Shown one piece after another: positions 1 to 11,587 of a stretch of 64,000 nucleotides of DNA. A program made the translations under genes and the position numbers. Position 1 is the first letter of the stretch, and each line of letters opens with the position of its first letter. Below the pieces are notes generated by a model. It saw nothing but the letters and a program-made list of their open reading frames with translations, was not told the DNA's origin and searched no databases. This DNA comes from Voacanga thouarsii (taxonomy: Eukaryota; Streptophyta; Magnoliopsida; Gentianales; Apocynaceae). The stretch covers positions 8,523,001 through 8,587,000 of the forward strand of contig JANUWF010001783.1 of the NCBI GenBank assembly GCA_026120185.1, given 5' to 3'.

Positions 1-415
1 ATTTTATGGAGGAATATCAAGTAATCTTATATTGCTGATTCAACCATGAAAGTTGAGTATGTGGCAGCTTCAGAAGCATCCAAAGAAGCAGTCTGACTCC
101 GGAAGTTCCTTTCAGAACTTGGAGTTGTGCCACACATGGACAGACCGATTGTGGTGTATTGCGATAACTCTGGAACTGTCTCGCAATCCAAAGAACCCAG
201 GAGCCATAAGAAGGGGAAGCACATCTAGAGGAAATACCACCTGATTCGGGATTTCATTCAGAGACGAGAAATCGTGGTGGAACAGATAGCCTCAGAGAAC
301 AATCTAGTAGATCATTTCACTAAGCCTTTGGTTGAGAGAGTCTTCAAAAGACACTTAGACGCCATATGGGTAGGCACCTACAGACTTTTTTAGTCTTAAA
401 GTGCAAGTGGGAGAT
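1..415 (+). pseudogene. 3' end of Copia pol (RNase H), degenerate
   Basis: This is the C-terminal RNase H part of a Ty1/Copia polyprotein running in from the left edge. Reading the plus strand gives the typical ADSTMKVEYVAASEASKEAV stretch, then VVYCDNS and, near the end, a QIASENNLVDHFTKPL-like segment. In-frame stops (for example TGA around position 95 and TAG around 228) show it is dead. It is closely similar to the RNase H part of the family L element at about 50.13-50.52 kb. It ends at a polypurine-rich stretch directly before the LTR that starts at 416. The rest of the element lies outside the window. Confidence 0.85.
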
Positions 416-2263
416 TGTTAAAATATATGTCCTCTAGACTAGTTTATCTAATATAATTATCAAATTTATTAATAAAAGAATATATTCTCAAAATTTGTTT
501 GTGAATTTATATTTTATTTGTGCACGATATTCGTTTGAAAATGACCCATTATGTTTAAGTAAGTGATCCATGTAAATTGTGGTCTTTCATAGTAAGGTAT
601 GAATCACGGGTTACTTAACACATAAATGTTTGTTCTTAACCAATTGATGAGAATGAGAATCTCATCATGTATAGGTTATTATGTTATGAATTCCAAATGG
701 GGGAATGGCTTACCTTTAGCCAGTGAGTAGTCCACTCACTTCATAGTATGAGCGTATTTCGAATACGTAGAATATGACTGTAATAGTGATTTCTAAAAGT
801 ATTATTTAAAAGAAACCCAAACTATTACTGCTACAGCGTGGACTAATACTCTACCGCTTGAGTATGAGTTGGTCGTTTGACGAAGTTAGAAACATATACT
901 TTGATATACTGAAATTGAGGTTCTTTCGTAGAATCAATATACTTGTATGTTGGGTATATGCGACTAGTTAGTTAAGACAGACTTGTATAAGATAACTTCT
1001 ACGCTATAGTCTCTTTATAATTGTTCAAATGATCTAATTATTCAGGGCTCTGGCGAACATGATTTGAATGTTTACTTTAGGGTAACTCCCTTAAAAAGTG
1101 GAAACATTCCAGGGGTCGTGGATCATTGAATTTGAGATCTAAGGATGGTAGATGTCTATTAGAGAGGTGTTAGTACACTCTTCCTCTCTAATTGCACGGC
1201 GATGCGTAAATGAGTATTTTAGTCATTATACATGTAGATTGAAGACTTTGCTAACGCAACATTATTCTTTGGGTCAATATTTCCTTATGGTGATATTAAA
1301 AAATATTTAAAATGTAAAATATATCTATTTATATAGTATGGGTATTTTAGTTTTTTTAGTAACCTATGCGATGCGTCTTTTGGTCCCCGAAATGGCCCTT
1401 AAGTCATTAAACATATAGGTTAAAAAATTGGTCTTAATAATTATGGATTTTTATTTTTTAAGTCTAATTTATTATTAGACTAGAATAAAATAAAAGATTC
1501 GAGAGAGAGTATTTATTTTATCTAGTTTAATTAGTTAAATAATTATTCAGGGCCCAAGGTCCAGATTAAATAATTAGAAAATTAATCTGGAACTAGATAA
1601 AAGGTATAAAATTTTATTTGATCTATTTGGGTTTGTTAATTATTTATTGGGTTGTTTAATAAAGTCTAGAAAATAAATAATTGAGATTTATTATTTATGG
1701 ATGTTCAAGCCCAATAATAAATAATTTATCTAGTCCAATGAATAAGATTAAAGGTAAAATAAAATTAAAAAATAATAATATTAATTAATTAAATAAATAA
1801 AACAAGGCGTGAAGATAACATAAAGCATGGCTTTCTGTTTTCATGCGATTGTACTCTCTCTAGGTGCAGGATTGAAAAGGCAAAGGAAATAATGCAAAAT
1901 GATGTTGGTTTGAGCTTGGTGTGAGCTTTCAATTCACAGAAGCAAAAGCAAAGAAAACAGAAGCTCTGTGTATTTCATTTGGCATTCATAGAAAGTCAAA
2001 CCTATTTTCAAAAAGGACCAAAGTTGATCAAAACCCAATATTCAAACTCTCACCAGTTGTGCTACGGGTATCATTTCGGAAAATCAAAAGTTTCGTGTGG
2101 ATGAGATGCAGTAGATGTTTGCAAGGACATAAGTCACTTGTCTCAAATATCCTTATACAGACATCTACGCTAGTGCGAAGAGGGTTATTTAATCACAAAG
2201 GTAAAATTTTCGTTTTCCTAACATGATTTCGTCTTGATTATTTTTGTCATTTTTAAGCCTTCA
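416..2263 (+). mobile_element. 3' LTR of a Copia element (family L)
   Basis: A long terminal repeat of about 1.85 kb that begins TGTTAAAATATATG right after the polypurine tract GTGGGAGAT and ends ...AAGCCTTCA. It aligns over its whole length with the LTRs at 42,681-44,584 and at 50,554-55,447, including shared blocks such as TTAAGTAAGTGATCCATG and CTTTTGGTCCCCGAAAT. It has no coding content; the open frame at 1921-2226 lies inside the LTR and is not conserved in the other copies. Only this LTR and the RNase H tail lie in the window, so the target-site duplication cannot be checked. Confidence 0.85.
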
Positions 2264-4453
2264 ATTAATTAAATTGAGATAAATTTGTGATAATATAATT
2301 AAATATTATTAAATATATGGAACAAGTAGAGTCTAAGGTGTGGTTACAGTAAAAAAAATATGATATGTTGCGAGTATATAATAGCTTTTGAGAAACGAAA
2401 ATACATAAAAGAATACTTTTTTAAATTAAAGTTATTTTGGATAATATATTTTTTTAAAATTAAAGTAAATTTGGATTGGGAAGAATTTTGTTGGTCACTT
2501 ACATCCTAAAATATAGGTACCAAGATCCTCTCTCTCAAATCACTCTCTCATCCTCTCCCCCATTCTTAAAATTCATAAGTATCACTCTCATAATCTCTAT
2601 TTATTTATTTTAAATAAAAATTTATTATTTGTTTATTTTTTCTAAATAAAAGTTTATTATTTAAATTATTTAGATTTATTAGTTATGTTTATTTATTTAA
2701 GTTTATTATTTATTTATTTAAATTTATTATTTAGATTATTTAGATTTATTTACTAGGTAGGTGGTTTGAGCGTTGCTCGGGATGAATAATTTTGTTTTTC
2801 TGATATTTTAATTATTTTCTTTATTATAATATATTATTATGATATTTTTAACTTTTTTTATTATAACTATAAAAAATTTGATAAATTCAGATAATTTGAA
2901 TTGAGATAGCTTCGTTTAAATTCATTGAATCTAAATTCAAATGAATTTATATTTAGATAAGAATGTTATGGAATTCACCAATAGTGTGTATCTTTCTCAT
3001 TACAATATTATTGTATTTCAAATATAATTACATTAATTATAATATGAAAATAAACAAGAATTTATAAAGAATATCAAATTCAATATTAACATTATCTTTG
3101 CATAAAAATATTTCACCCGTAATCTTTGGATTAAGTTTTCAATGAAAAAACTAAATAGTTCTCCAATGAAAACTTTCACCTTAAAATGATTCTCATTATT
3201 AAAAAATGACATCTATTTATCATAAATAAGATTAAATAAGATTGTCCTCTTACTTTATTATTTTTTAAATCTTATTTAATTTTTTATTTTCAATTTTTAA
3301 ATAAAATCATAGCTTCTTAAATATCAAATGAATCTAAAAATTTCTAACTAAATACATCATTAATAATATATAAAACTATAAAATTCATATACTTATCATA
3401 TATGAAAAAAAAAAAAATCTCTCTATCTCTCCTTCATACTTTGTAAAATTTTTAAAAATATTTAGTAATTCGATTAAAATTTATCGATCTATTTGTTATT
3501 AAAATTATGTATTTTATGTGATATATTAAAGTATTCAGGTGTATGGCTTCATCAAATATTAAAAAAACTATTAGAAATACATATTAAAGGGGGAAATATA
3601 ATTAGTAATAATTAAATATATATTAATTAATTGTTATTAAAATAATCATTTTAATAACAAATTGGCATCTGCACCTCTTCTTTGTCCCTTTTCAAAGTCC
3701 ACTCCCCACTTGATAAGTCCATTATCCCTGATACTAACTTGATACTAACTTTTTGTTGGATTTGCTTATAAGAGCTATCCAATTTGTAAAGTGGGGCTAT
3801 AGAAGACTACAAAAATGATATACCATTTACTTCCTTTCAAACTCACTACGCCTTCTCTTTTGCATTGAAAAGCCACAATGTAATCAAGGGGCAAAAGGCA
3901 AACTTAACTAAAAATTCTCTTGTTGGGGGATTTGAAACTCTTAACCTTATTTTAGGAAAATATAGAAGGAGATTACTACCAAGTACAGTAAAAGATGTAT
4001 TGAAACATTTTAATAGATCAATGCAGATTCAATCTAGTGTATCAATTATGATAGATCCAGACCTTACCCCTAAAATATCAAACAATTGAAACAATGTTTA
4101 GTATATCACAACGTACTCATTTTAGTGGTATCAGTCATAATACATTCACCAACTGTGCCTTTAGAACACCAACCTCCCTGCGTTGTTGCCCCGAATCTCA
4201 CAAATTTTAGCTGGAAGTTAGCAACAAACTTCCTATATTTTCCACTTTCATTCATTTAACCTGTCGAGTGTACAATTTCCCAACACCCCAAGCCTTTTAT
4301 GCCTCAATTTCTCAACACCCCAAGCCTCATCCTTAAACAAAAAAAACCACAAAAATACACGAATTTAAATGGGAAAATGTAACCCAAAGAAACAAAATTA
4401 AATATGTGAAACGTGAAAAAGAAGAGTTAATTCTAGCGTTGAGAGGAAAATAC
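2264..4453. other. AT-rich intergenic DNA, no gene seen
   Basis: AT-rich sequence with long A/T runs and short TTTATTTATT and ATTTAGATT repeats around 2590-2760. A short frame at 3865-4089 encodes no recognised domain. Nothing else is supported. Confidence 0.5.
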
Positions 4454-4768
4454 CGCAAACTGTTTGGGATTAGGCCAAACCATTTTATTAAATTTCTTAA
4501 TAGCGATCCACCAATAATTCTATAACCGACCCGTATAGACAACATTAGGAGCTTTCTCTCCACTCTCGGAGATGATGAAATCAGAGCTGAAGGTATTTGT
4601 GGCTGCTTTGAGCTCAGATAGCGAGAACTCCGAGAAGGCATGTACCCCTCCATCCCTAGCACCACTAGCGATCCTGTTAGAGGAGTGAGGGTTATGACTC
4701 CACCCATACCGGTTCTGATCCTCGTCAAAGTGAGAATCTCCTTCTGGCGAAGATTGACAACAACCCAT
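4454..4768 (-). pseudogene. BSK (brassinosteroid-signalling kinase) N-terminal fragment
   Basis: Reading the minus strand from the ATG at 4768, the product begins [12 protein letters not shown], the N-myristoylation/palmitoylation-type start of BSK receptor-like cytoplasmic kinases. It continues with [18 protein letters not shown] and [16 protein letters not shown], the conserved entry to the BSK kinase-like domain. A TAG stop at 4520-4522 falls where the family continues with a Gln or Glu. Behind it the frame still matches the family (WIAIKKFNKMVWPNPKQFA) to about 4454, where a possible splice donor follows. The remaining kinase domain and TPR region are absent. In plants BSKs sit at the plasma membrane and pass on BRI1 signals; this copy can at most give an 82-residue stub. 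It is most likely a captured or degenerate fragment, or a gene broken by deletion. Confidence 0.8.
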
Positions 4769-5560
4769 ACAATCAGATGCTTCTCAGAATGGTGTTGTAT
4801 AGGTATTGATAACAACAGTTAAATGTTAAATAATCCTTTTGAAATTTTCAAAAAGATGAAAAGTGGGAATTAAAGAGACTTTAGAGTAGAAATCAAGAGA
4901 TTTAAGAAAACTCTTGATTCGTATATACATGAATTCATTCTTTTACATTCAGTACTTCCAAATGTTAACAAGGGACAGTGTCGTGTATCTCATCAATAAG
5001 CTCAAAGACATGACAAGTGTCATCATATTAATTCATATTGCCAAGTGTCAATAGCGCAGACGTGTCACGTGTCATTGTAAGTGCTTTCGTAGCTATTTAT
5101 ATGTGTGTATTATTTATTTATTTTAAATAAAAATTTATTGTTTAAGTTTATTATTTAATTTTAAATAAATTTTATTATTTAGATTATAAAAAATATTTTT
5201 TATTTGAAAAAGAAAAAAAAAACGTAAAAAAGATAAGAGGGACAGTAGCCAATCCTTGCGAAAATAGCAATTCTATTAGGAAGAGAATCATTCTTTTGTG
5301 CTTTTCTTTACCCTTATTCCACTACTTCCACATATAATATACTAATATTTTCGGGATGTGCATTGAACCGAAGCAATCCTTCCGTCACCCAGGACACAAG
5401 TTGACATTGGCAGAACTGCAGAGGTAAAAAGCCACCTGTGATAGCTCCGAAGATCAAGCACACGAAGCAGACCCCAAATCTCTACACCTGCTTCCTCCTC
5501 TCAGCAGCGCACGTAGTGTTTCATCCTACTTGTATATAGCGGGAAGGAATTTTCTTCCAA
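4769..5560. other. Intergenic; upstream region of the glutaredoxin gene
   Basis: Lies between the divergent BSK fragment and the glutaredoxin ATG. It is AT-rich to about 5340, then less so (5340-5560), as expected for the glutaredoxin 5' untranslated region and proximal promoter. No specific element can be assigned with confidence. Confidence 0.45.
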
Positions 5561-7125
5561 ATGGGATCGGTGTTCAGTTCACGCAAAAGTAAGGAAGACA
5601 TTGAAATGGCTCTTTCCAAAGTTAAGGAGACTGTAAATTCAACCCCTGTTGTGGTATTCAGGTGCGACTATCTTTAGCTTTCTTTGGCTATCTCTTCTGT
5701 TATTATTATTATCTTTTTTTAAGCCACCAGTGCTTTGGTGGGGGGTTTGACGAATCTTTCTTTGGCTATCTTTGATCTTCTTGGTGATTATCACTTCTGA
5801 ATCTTATCTGTGAAGAATGGTTTTACTGGGGGAAAGATTTTGTGATTTCAGTGGTTTTCTGATGTTTAGAGACTTAATATATTTGTTGGGCTGAAGTTAT
5901 TCTTCTTGAAATTATTGGATTTCTTCACCTGTCAAGATTTTTAGGCCACTTTAATCACAATGTTGGTATTACAAAAATGCAACTCTCATCCGTAAAATTT
6001 GAGGTGACTAAGAGTTAATCTAGATTAAGATTTTTCTCTGTTTCTGGAGGCCCTTTTCGATGATGGATCTCCAGAAAGAAGAAAGAAAGAAGGGGGAAAT
6101 GGTGGGGGAAGAGGAGAGCATTTTTTAATTAAAAATTCTCTTATGCTGATGTCAAATGTTGATCAAAATTTAGTTACTTCTTATCATGAGTGGAAATTAG
6201 ATATAAAAAGATTAAGATGTCACGACGCTGGGGATTCAATCAAAGTATTATTTCAATTTGTGGAGCTCTCTTGATTGTTTGAATGGTGCTTAGTTTGTGT
6301 TACAGAAGGGTTATACCCCTTCTAGTTTGTATGTGCATATTGAGATTATTGGACTAGTTCAAACAGGATTACATAGAGAAATTAGAAATAATTTGTTTGT
6401 CTTAGAAGTGGATATATCTGAATAGATCTTGGTTTGTGAAATTCTTTGCAGTAAAACTTACTGTGGATATTGTACGAGGGTTAAGAACCTGCTTTCCCAA
6501 CTAGCTGCAACATATAAAGTTCTCGAACTCAATCAGGAAAGTGAGTATACATTAATTTGCTAATGTAACATCCTTTACAGCCTCAAGAGTGTCTTGATTT
6601 ACAGCATCATGATCAAAGCCATCAACTCATTACATATATATTCTTCTTTTGAAGAGGATGGGGATGACATTCAGATGGCTCTAGCAGAGTGGACCGGGCA
6701 GACGACGGTGCCTAATGTTTTTATAGGGGGCAAACATATTGGTGGCTCCGACAGTAAGGAGCTTCTCTCTTCTTATTAATACAAGTTCATGGTCCTGCTG
6801 AAACAGAATGTGAAAGAGTCCATCCATTGTAACTAATGAAAACACTCGCTACCCCCTCTGGTTTTACTTTGTCTAAACTCATTGTTCATGGCACGCTCAA
6901 AATAACTCAATACTTCATAATACATGCATCTCTATAATCACTGGAGATGCACAAGGACTCAGCCTTTACAATATTAGTGTAATCAGTCAGGTTTGGAATC
7001 TCAACTCTTGTTGGTTCGCTTATTTTGCAGCTGTGGTTGCAAAACATCAGAGAGATGAACTTGTTCCCCTGCTCATCGAAGTTGGTGCCATATCAAAAAG
7101 CACCGTTCAGGGACAGGAGAAGTAG
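5561..7125 (+). CDS. GRXC1: Glutaredoxin, CGYC type (GRXC1-like)
   Basis: Class I glutaredoxin, a small glutathione-dependent oxidoreductase that reduces disulfides and mixed glutathione disulfides; CGYC-type plant members can also hold a [2Fe-2S] cluster. Exons by GT/AG signals: 5561-5661, 6452-6540, 6655-6753 and 7031-7125. Together they give 384 nt and 127 residues, the usual length. The start [13 protein letters not shown] resembles plant GRXC1 and has Gly at position 2. Active site TYCGYC follows VVVFS across the first splice; then come the glutathione-binding TVPNVFI motif and a GGSD motif where GRXC1 has GGCD. The C-terminus is [17 protein letters not shown]. No transit peptide is visible, so a cytosolic (possibly membrane-tethered) protein is expected. 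The CGYC site favours GRXC1 over GRXC2, which has CPYC. The gene faces the anthranilate phosphoribosyltransferase gene tail to tail. No disruption is seen. Confidence 0.9.
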
Positions 7126-8420
7126 AGGTGAGGGAAGGAGGCTTCTGCTGAAGGAAATCTCAAGTCACTTTCTTAGGTGTGGGATATGCCCATGATTAGT
7201 TGATGTTAAAGTTCAAAACAGCAGAAAAACTGTGTAGTATCCCATATTTTGTCTCCCTTCGTTTGGTTTATGCTGCCATCTTACTAGGGCAATGCCTACT
7301 TCCTGTTCACTCTTTTTGCCAATCCAAAAATGAATGGATGGTCATGTTTGCCATGCTTTGCTACTCTGTTGCTTCCAAGTTCCACCCATTACATTTTTCT
7401 TTACTCCAGAACCCTCTCTGCCAAGGCCCCAACACCCCCCACCTCGGCCACCCCAGCACGCCACCCAAAAAAGAAAGCGAAAGGCAGAAAAAGTGGACAA
7501 TCTTGGTTTAAGGGTCTGTTTGTCATGGTTGGGAACATCAGCCTTTTTCAGTTTGTAGAATGGTAATTTAAATAGGACTCAACTTAATTGGATCCTGTAG
7601 TTTTGAACCCTGGTTCCCAAATTGAAATTGAAGTGTTTATAGATCATTAATCTGTAGTATTGTGTTTTTTACTTATTCTTTTCGAGAGAATTCGATGTCA
7701 GCCAACAAGACAAGCTCAACGAAAATGGGTAAATCTCACACTGCACTGCATGAATTGCCCCAGATAGGAGTCCCGTCAGCTTACCAATCGGCTAGAAAGA
7801 GTCACTTTCGTTTTTCTTTTCTGTTTTTTTTTGGGTAAAAATTTGTTTAGGGAGCTTTAAAATCCATATAAAGAAGAGAAAAGAAAAAATCAGCTAATAG
7901 CATGGTATTGCAATTTCGATTATCTACAAAATAATGTGACGATTTTCCTCATCTTTAGTGTTACCTAAAAGTGTCAAATCAGTTGGTTTTTACCCACCTT
8001 TTTGTTTCCTCTTGCTGTCATAGATTCACAGAAAAGATCAAGGATATTCAAGAATCAAATAGCAAGATTGAAAAATTCATCACCCTACAAAAGCACAACA
8101 TTAGAATACAAGGACAAATGAAGTTTTATTTCAATAGTCTCAGTTACATTTGAACTACCATCACCTCATTATTATATAAGAACACACAACTCCAATCTTT
8201 GGAGACAGAAGGGATTCAGAAACCACTGTTCCAAAGGCTATCTGTTCTATCAATCAGATGCTTTACAAAAACTCTGGTCCGAATTGTTCTTCGACTAAAT
8301 GAAAGTGAACTTTGGTACAAATGAATGGTTACACAGGTTTCAGGTCTTGAAAGGTTCAAATTCACTAACCAAGTGAGCTGAGAGTTGACTCTGTCAACTA
8401 GACCTCGAGATGAAATTTGA
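7126..8420. other. Convergent intergenic region (3' flanks)
   Basis: Lies between the glutaredoxin stop and the stop of the minus-strand anthranilate phosphoribosyltransferase gene; likely the two 3' untranslated regions and a short spacer. Overlapping open frames at 7200-7566 are pyrimidine- and C-rich with no domain and lie where the glutaredoxin 3' UTR should be. No other gene is visible. Confidence 0.5.
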
Positions 8421-11400
8421 TCAAGATACTAGAGTTCTGTGTGCTGCTTTCACATTCTGGAAACAAGAAAAACCATGATCAGGTGATGCCAATATACTGA
8501 TTCCAGCTTAACTAAGATACTACGTTTCTTACATTTGAAACATCCTTCCACAGATTGAGTGTTTTAATAGCTTTTCCGGATAATAAAGTCTCACGAGCCA
8601 AGGCCACACCTTCACCAAGATTGTCTACAAGCCCACTAACCAAAATGGCAGCTGCTGCATTTAGCACCTATAGAATTTTTGACAAAGCAACAAATTAAAA
8701 CATATATAACACTAATAGGGGCACGGCAAAGTTTTGCGCCAGCCAATCAAGGGCCTTCTTTTTTTTTTTTTTTTTAATGGAGGTGATGAGTTTTATCAAG
8801 CAAATTGGATCATATGATGGTTACTCATTTCAAAGGAAAAAAACGGAAACCTTACGAATGCATCAGCAATGGGCCCTCTCTCGCCCGACAGTACTCGTCT
8901 TAGAACTTCTGAATTGTAATCCGGAGCTCCACCTCGCAAGTCATCCAGAGTGCATCGGGGAATCCCAAAGTCCACTATAAAGCAATTGATTTGATTGTTT
9001 ACTTAGTTACAGTTACTAGAAACACAATGCTTAAATAGATTGTTGTAAGGACAATAGAGTACCCCATGGAAATAAAAACAAATGTTGTTGAATATTAGGA
9101 GTCTAGTACAATGCAGAGGAAAAGAAAATACTTACATGGATCAAATGAAAATTTTTCAATCTTATCCGCAGAAACATCAAGAACAAGCCCAGGTCCTATC
9201 ACATAAATGAAAATAGAATGTAAATTAAGTTGAATTGTCTTAACGTAAAGCTAGAAAACAATGTTATGCAGAGAGAAGTATTGGCAGGATAGAGGTTCAA
9301 CGTTACCCAAGGGACTCATCTCATCCAAGCCCTCGGAGTGAACGACCAATGCTCTTTTCATACCAAACCTTTGAAGTGCTTTTGCCATTTTTTCTACCTG
9401 TTGGAGAACAAAAGGTTTTCTTCCTTAATCAAGTAGTAAAACTATTCTACACTTCACCCACTTACAGACTGCAGATGAAATTTTGAAGTGGCTAATTAAA
9501 GATATATTGGAGAGAAGCACTAGAGACAAGTTGGAAACTAGGGGGTTTCATAATGTTAGAATCCTCCTGGTAGCATATTTACTATGATGGCTAAAGCAAC
9601 AAATCACAAATGCATTGGAAATTTTATAAGTACAACTAGGAGACAACCAAGGTTCAATCAGTAATCTTGAGAGAAACTCTGAAACTCCCCTCAGAATAGA
9701 GATACTCACCAGGTCTTCTGTGTACACCCCAACAACTGCAAAATTTACTCTTGCTGGATTCAACATAGGACCCAAGATATTGAATACGGTCTTAACTTTC
9801 AGCTTCTTCCTAATAGGCCTAACAATCTTCATTGCTGGATGAAAGATAGGAGACATCATGAAACCAATTCCTGCTTCATTAACACACCTTGCTACCTCCT
9901 GATAGCAGAAATAGTAGATACCAAGTAAGCCGATCATATTCAAAGAAAATTATGAAGCAAAATACAGGGTTCAGGTTTTTTGGTAAGTCAAGACAAACAC
10001 AACAGATAATTCGTTTCATGTCCCCCAACATATTATGCAGTTGCTTCAACTATACATCTTAAATGTTTTAATGGAAATTTTGTTGCTTACAGTTTCTCAA
10101 GGCCCTTGTCATCAGACTCATCACACAAACAATCAAGAAACATAATCACTAACACTATCGAAATAATCGGAACTGCAGAGTATTCATTATAAGAGCCAAG
10201 GTGCAAATTGTGGATCTGATACATCTGAATCAACTACCAATTCCAACTCTTTCAGAAGTCCTAAAAGACAAACTTGAGTGCAATACAGATCTAAGACCAC
10301 GTAGATTAAGCTAACACCCCATGTACATCTATTCTGCCTTCCAATCACCAATATAGGAGATTCTTATCTGTGGCACTTTTGATGACCCTAAAACTTGGTG
10401 TATCTCTGAGCAGAGGATCTTGAAGAGGCTGCGAAAAACTAGAAATGTAATACCAAAGCAAACAACAACGTATATAGTTTTAGAGCAAACAATGGATCTA
10501 CATCTCCAGGATTTATATAGCCGCACAAACCTCAGGTTCCAATTCAAGAGCAATCCCCAATGCTTCAAGTACATCAGCACTTCCACAAGCTGAAGAGCTT
10601 GACCTGTTCCCTTGCTACAATATTGCAACAGTCAGTTTCAGTTGTGGCAGCCAGTGAAAGCTAAGAAAAAAGTTGAACATCATATGCAAAAATTACTCTC
10701 ACCTTTGCAACTTTTGCACCACAGGCTGCAGCGAGAATTGAAGAACCAGTTGAAATGTTCACCGTGTTTGCGCCATCACCACCAGTCCCAACAATGTCCA
10801 CTGCATCACTTAATCCTTCTACTTTCTTGCAATGCTTTATCATTGCCCTTGCCAAACCCACCACCTATTCATGAACCCACATCAACGAACCATCTCTCAA
10901 CATATTTTGTCCCAAGAAATACGAAAGTGTAATGCCAGATCAAAGTACAATCCTTGCAGATATTCCTTTAGTAGCATTTTTGTGTTTATGGATCAAAGCT
11001 GTACTGTACACTCACAGAAACTACTCTCCACAACAAGATTTACTAAAATTTCAAGTTTATACAGTATCTCTTCCTACATATGCAAGTTTAAGCCTGTGAG
11101 ATAAACATTTTACGAAATGCAAAGACACGTTCGCACTTACTTCTTCATAAGTTTCCCCTTTTGCCCTCAACAGAACAAGAAATGCACTAATCAATGCCTC
11201 ATCAGCACCATCCAACAAAAAGTCGAGAGATTCCTCAGCTTCGGCTTCTGATAAGTCAACCCCACTTATCAAAGCCTCAATCAGCTACATCCATAAACCC
11301 AGAATCAAAAGCCAATTCAGAATCATATCCAAAAGGAAGAGAATCCAAAAAAGACAAAATTCAAAAGAACGGGAAACGCATCATTTTACCTGATTGAAAG

Positions 11401-11587
11401 AAGATATGGACGACGAATGCCCAGCAGAATTCGACAAAGCAGAAACAAATATTGGATGGTTCCTTTTAGTAGTTCTACTAAACGGGACATTAAAAAAGAT
11501 CGAATTTTTTAGCCCAGATTTCAAATTCAGCTGGTTTATTAAAGAAGAAGGTGGAGAAACAGAAAGCTGAGTACGCAAAAGAGCCAT
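8421..11587 (-). CDS. PAT1: Anthranilate phosphoribosyltransferase, plastid
   Basis: Second step of tryptophan synthesis: transfers phosphoribose from PRPP to anthranilate, in the plastid. Ten exons (minus): 11587-11390, 11284-11141, 10864-10703, 10614-10531, 9898-9710, 9397-9307, 9195-9136, 8974-8856, 8667-8533, 8456-8421, giving 1218 nt and 405 residues. Residues 1 to about 60 are Ser/Arg-rich with few acids, a plastid transit peptide ([15 protein letters not shown]). Then come the helical N-domain ([18 protein letters not shown]), the PRPP loop [81 protein letters not shown] and [16 protein letters not shown]. The family's catalytic landmarks are intact. The ATG at 11587 was chosen because the frame upstream has no other ATG. 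The exon 5 acceptor could shift by one codon. This is the Arabidopsis TRP1/PAT1 type. Neighbours give no pathway context. Confidence 0.93.

Noticed and set aside
1921..2226. 101-codon frame
   Set aside because: Inside a family L LTR, begins at GTG and is not conserved in the other LTR copies.
3865..4089. 74-codon plus-strand frame
   Set aside because: Starts at TTG rather than ATG, has no recognisable domain or splice context and lies in AT-rich spacer.
7200..7566. Overlapping plus-strand frames of 74-103 codons
   Set aside because: They lie in the expected 3' UTR of the glutaredoxin gene, have low-complexity Pro/Ser sequence and resemble nothing.
8777..8980. Plus-strand frame of 67 codons
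   Set aside because: It is the antisense shadow of exon 8 of the anthranilate phosphoribosyltransferase gene.
10612..11397. Plus-strand frames opposite the anthranilate phosphoribosyltransferase exons
   Set aside because: Mirror images of minus-strand exons and introns; His/Ser/Gln-rich with no family.
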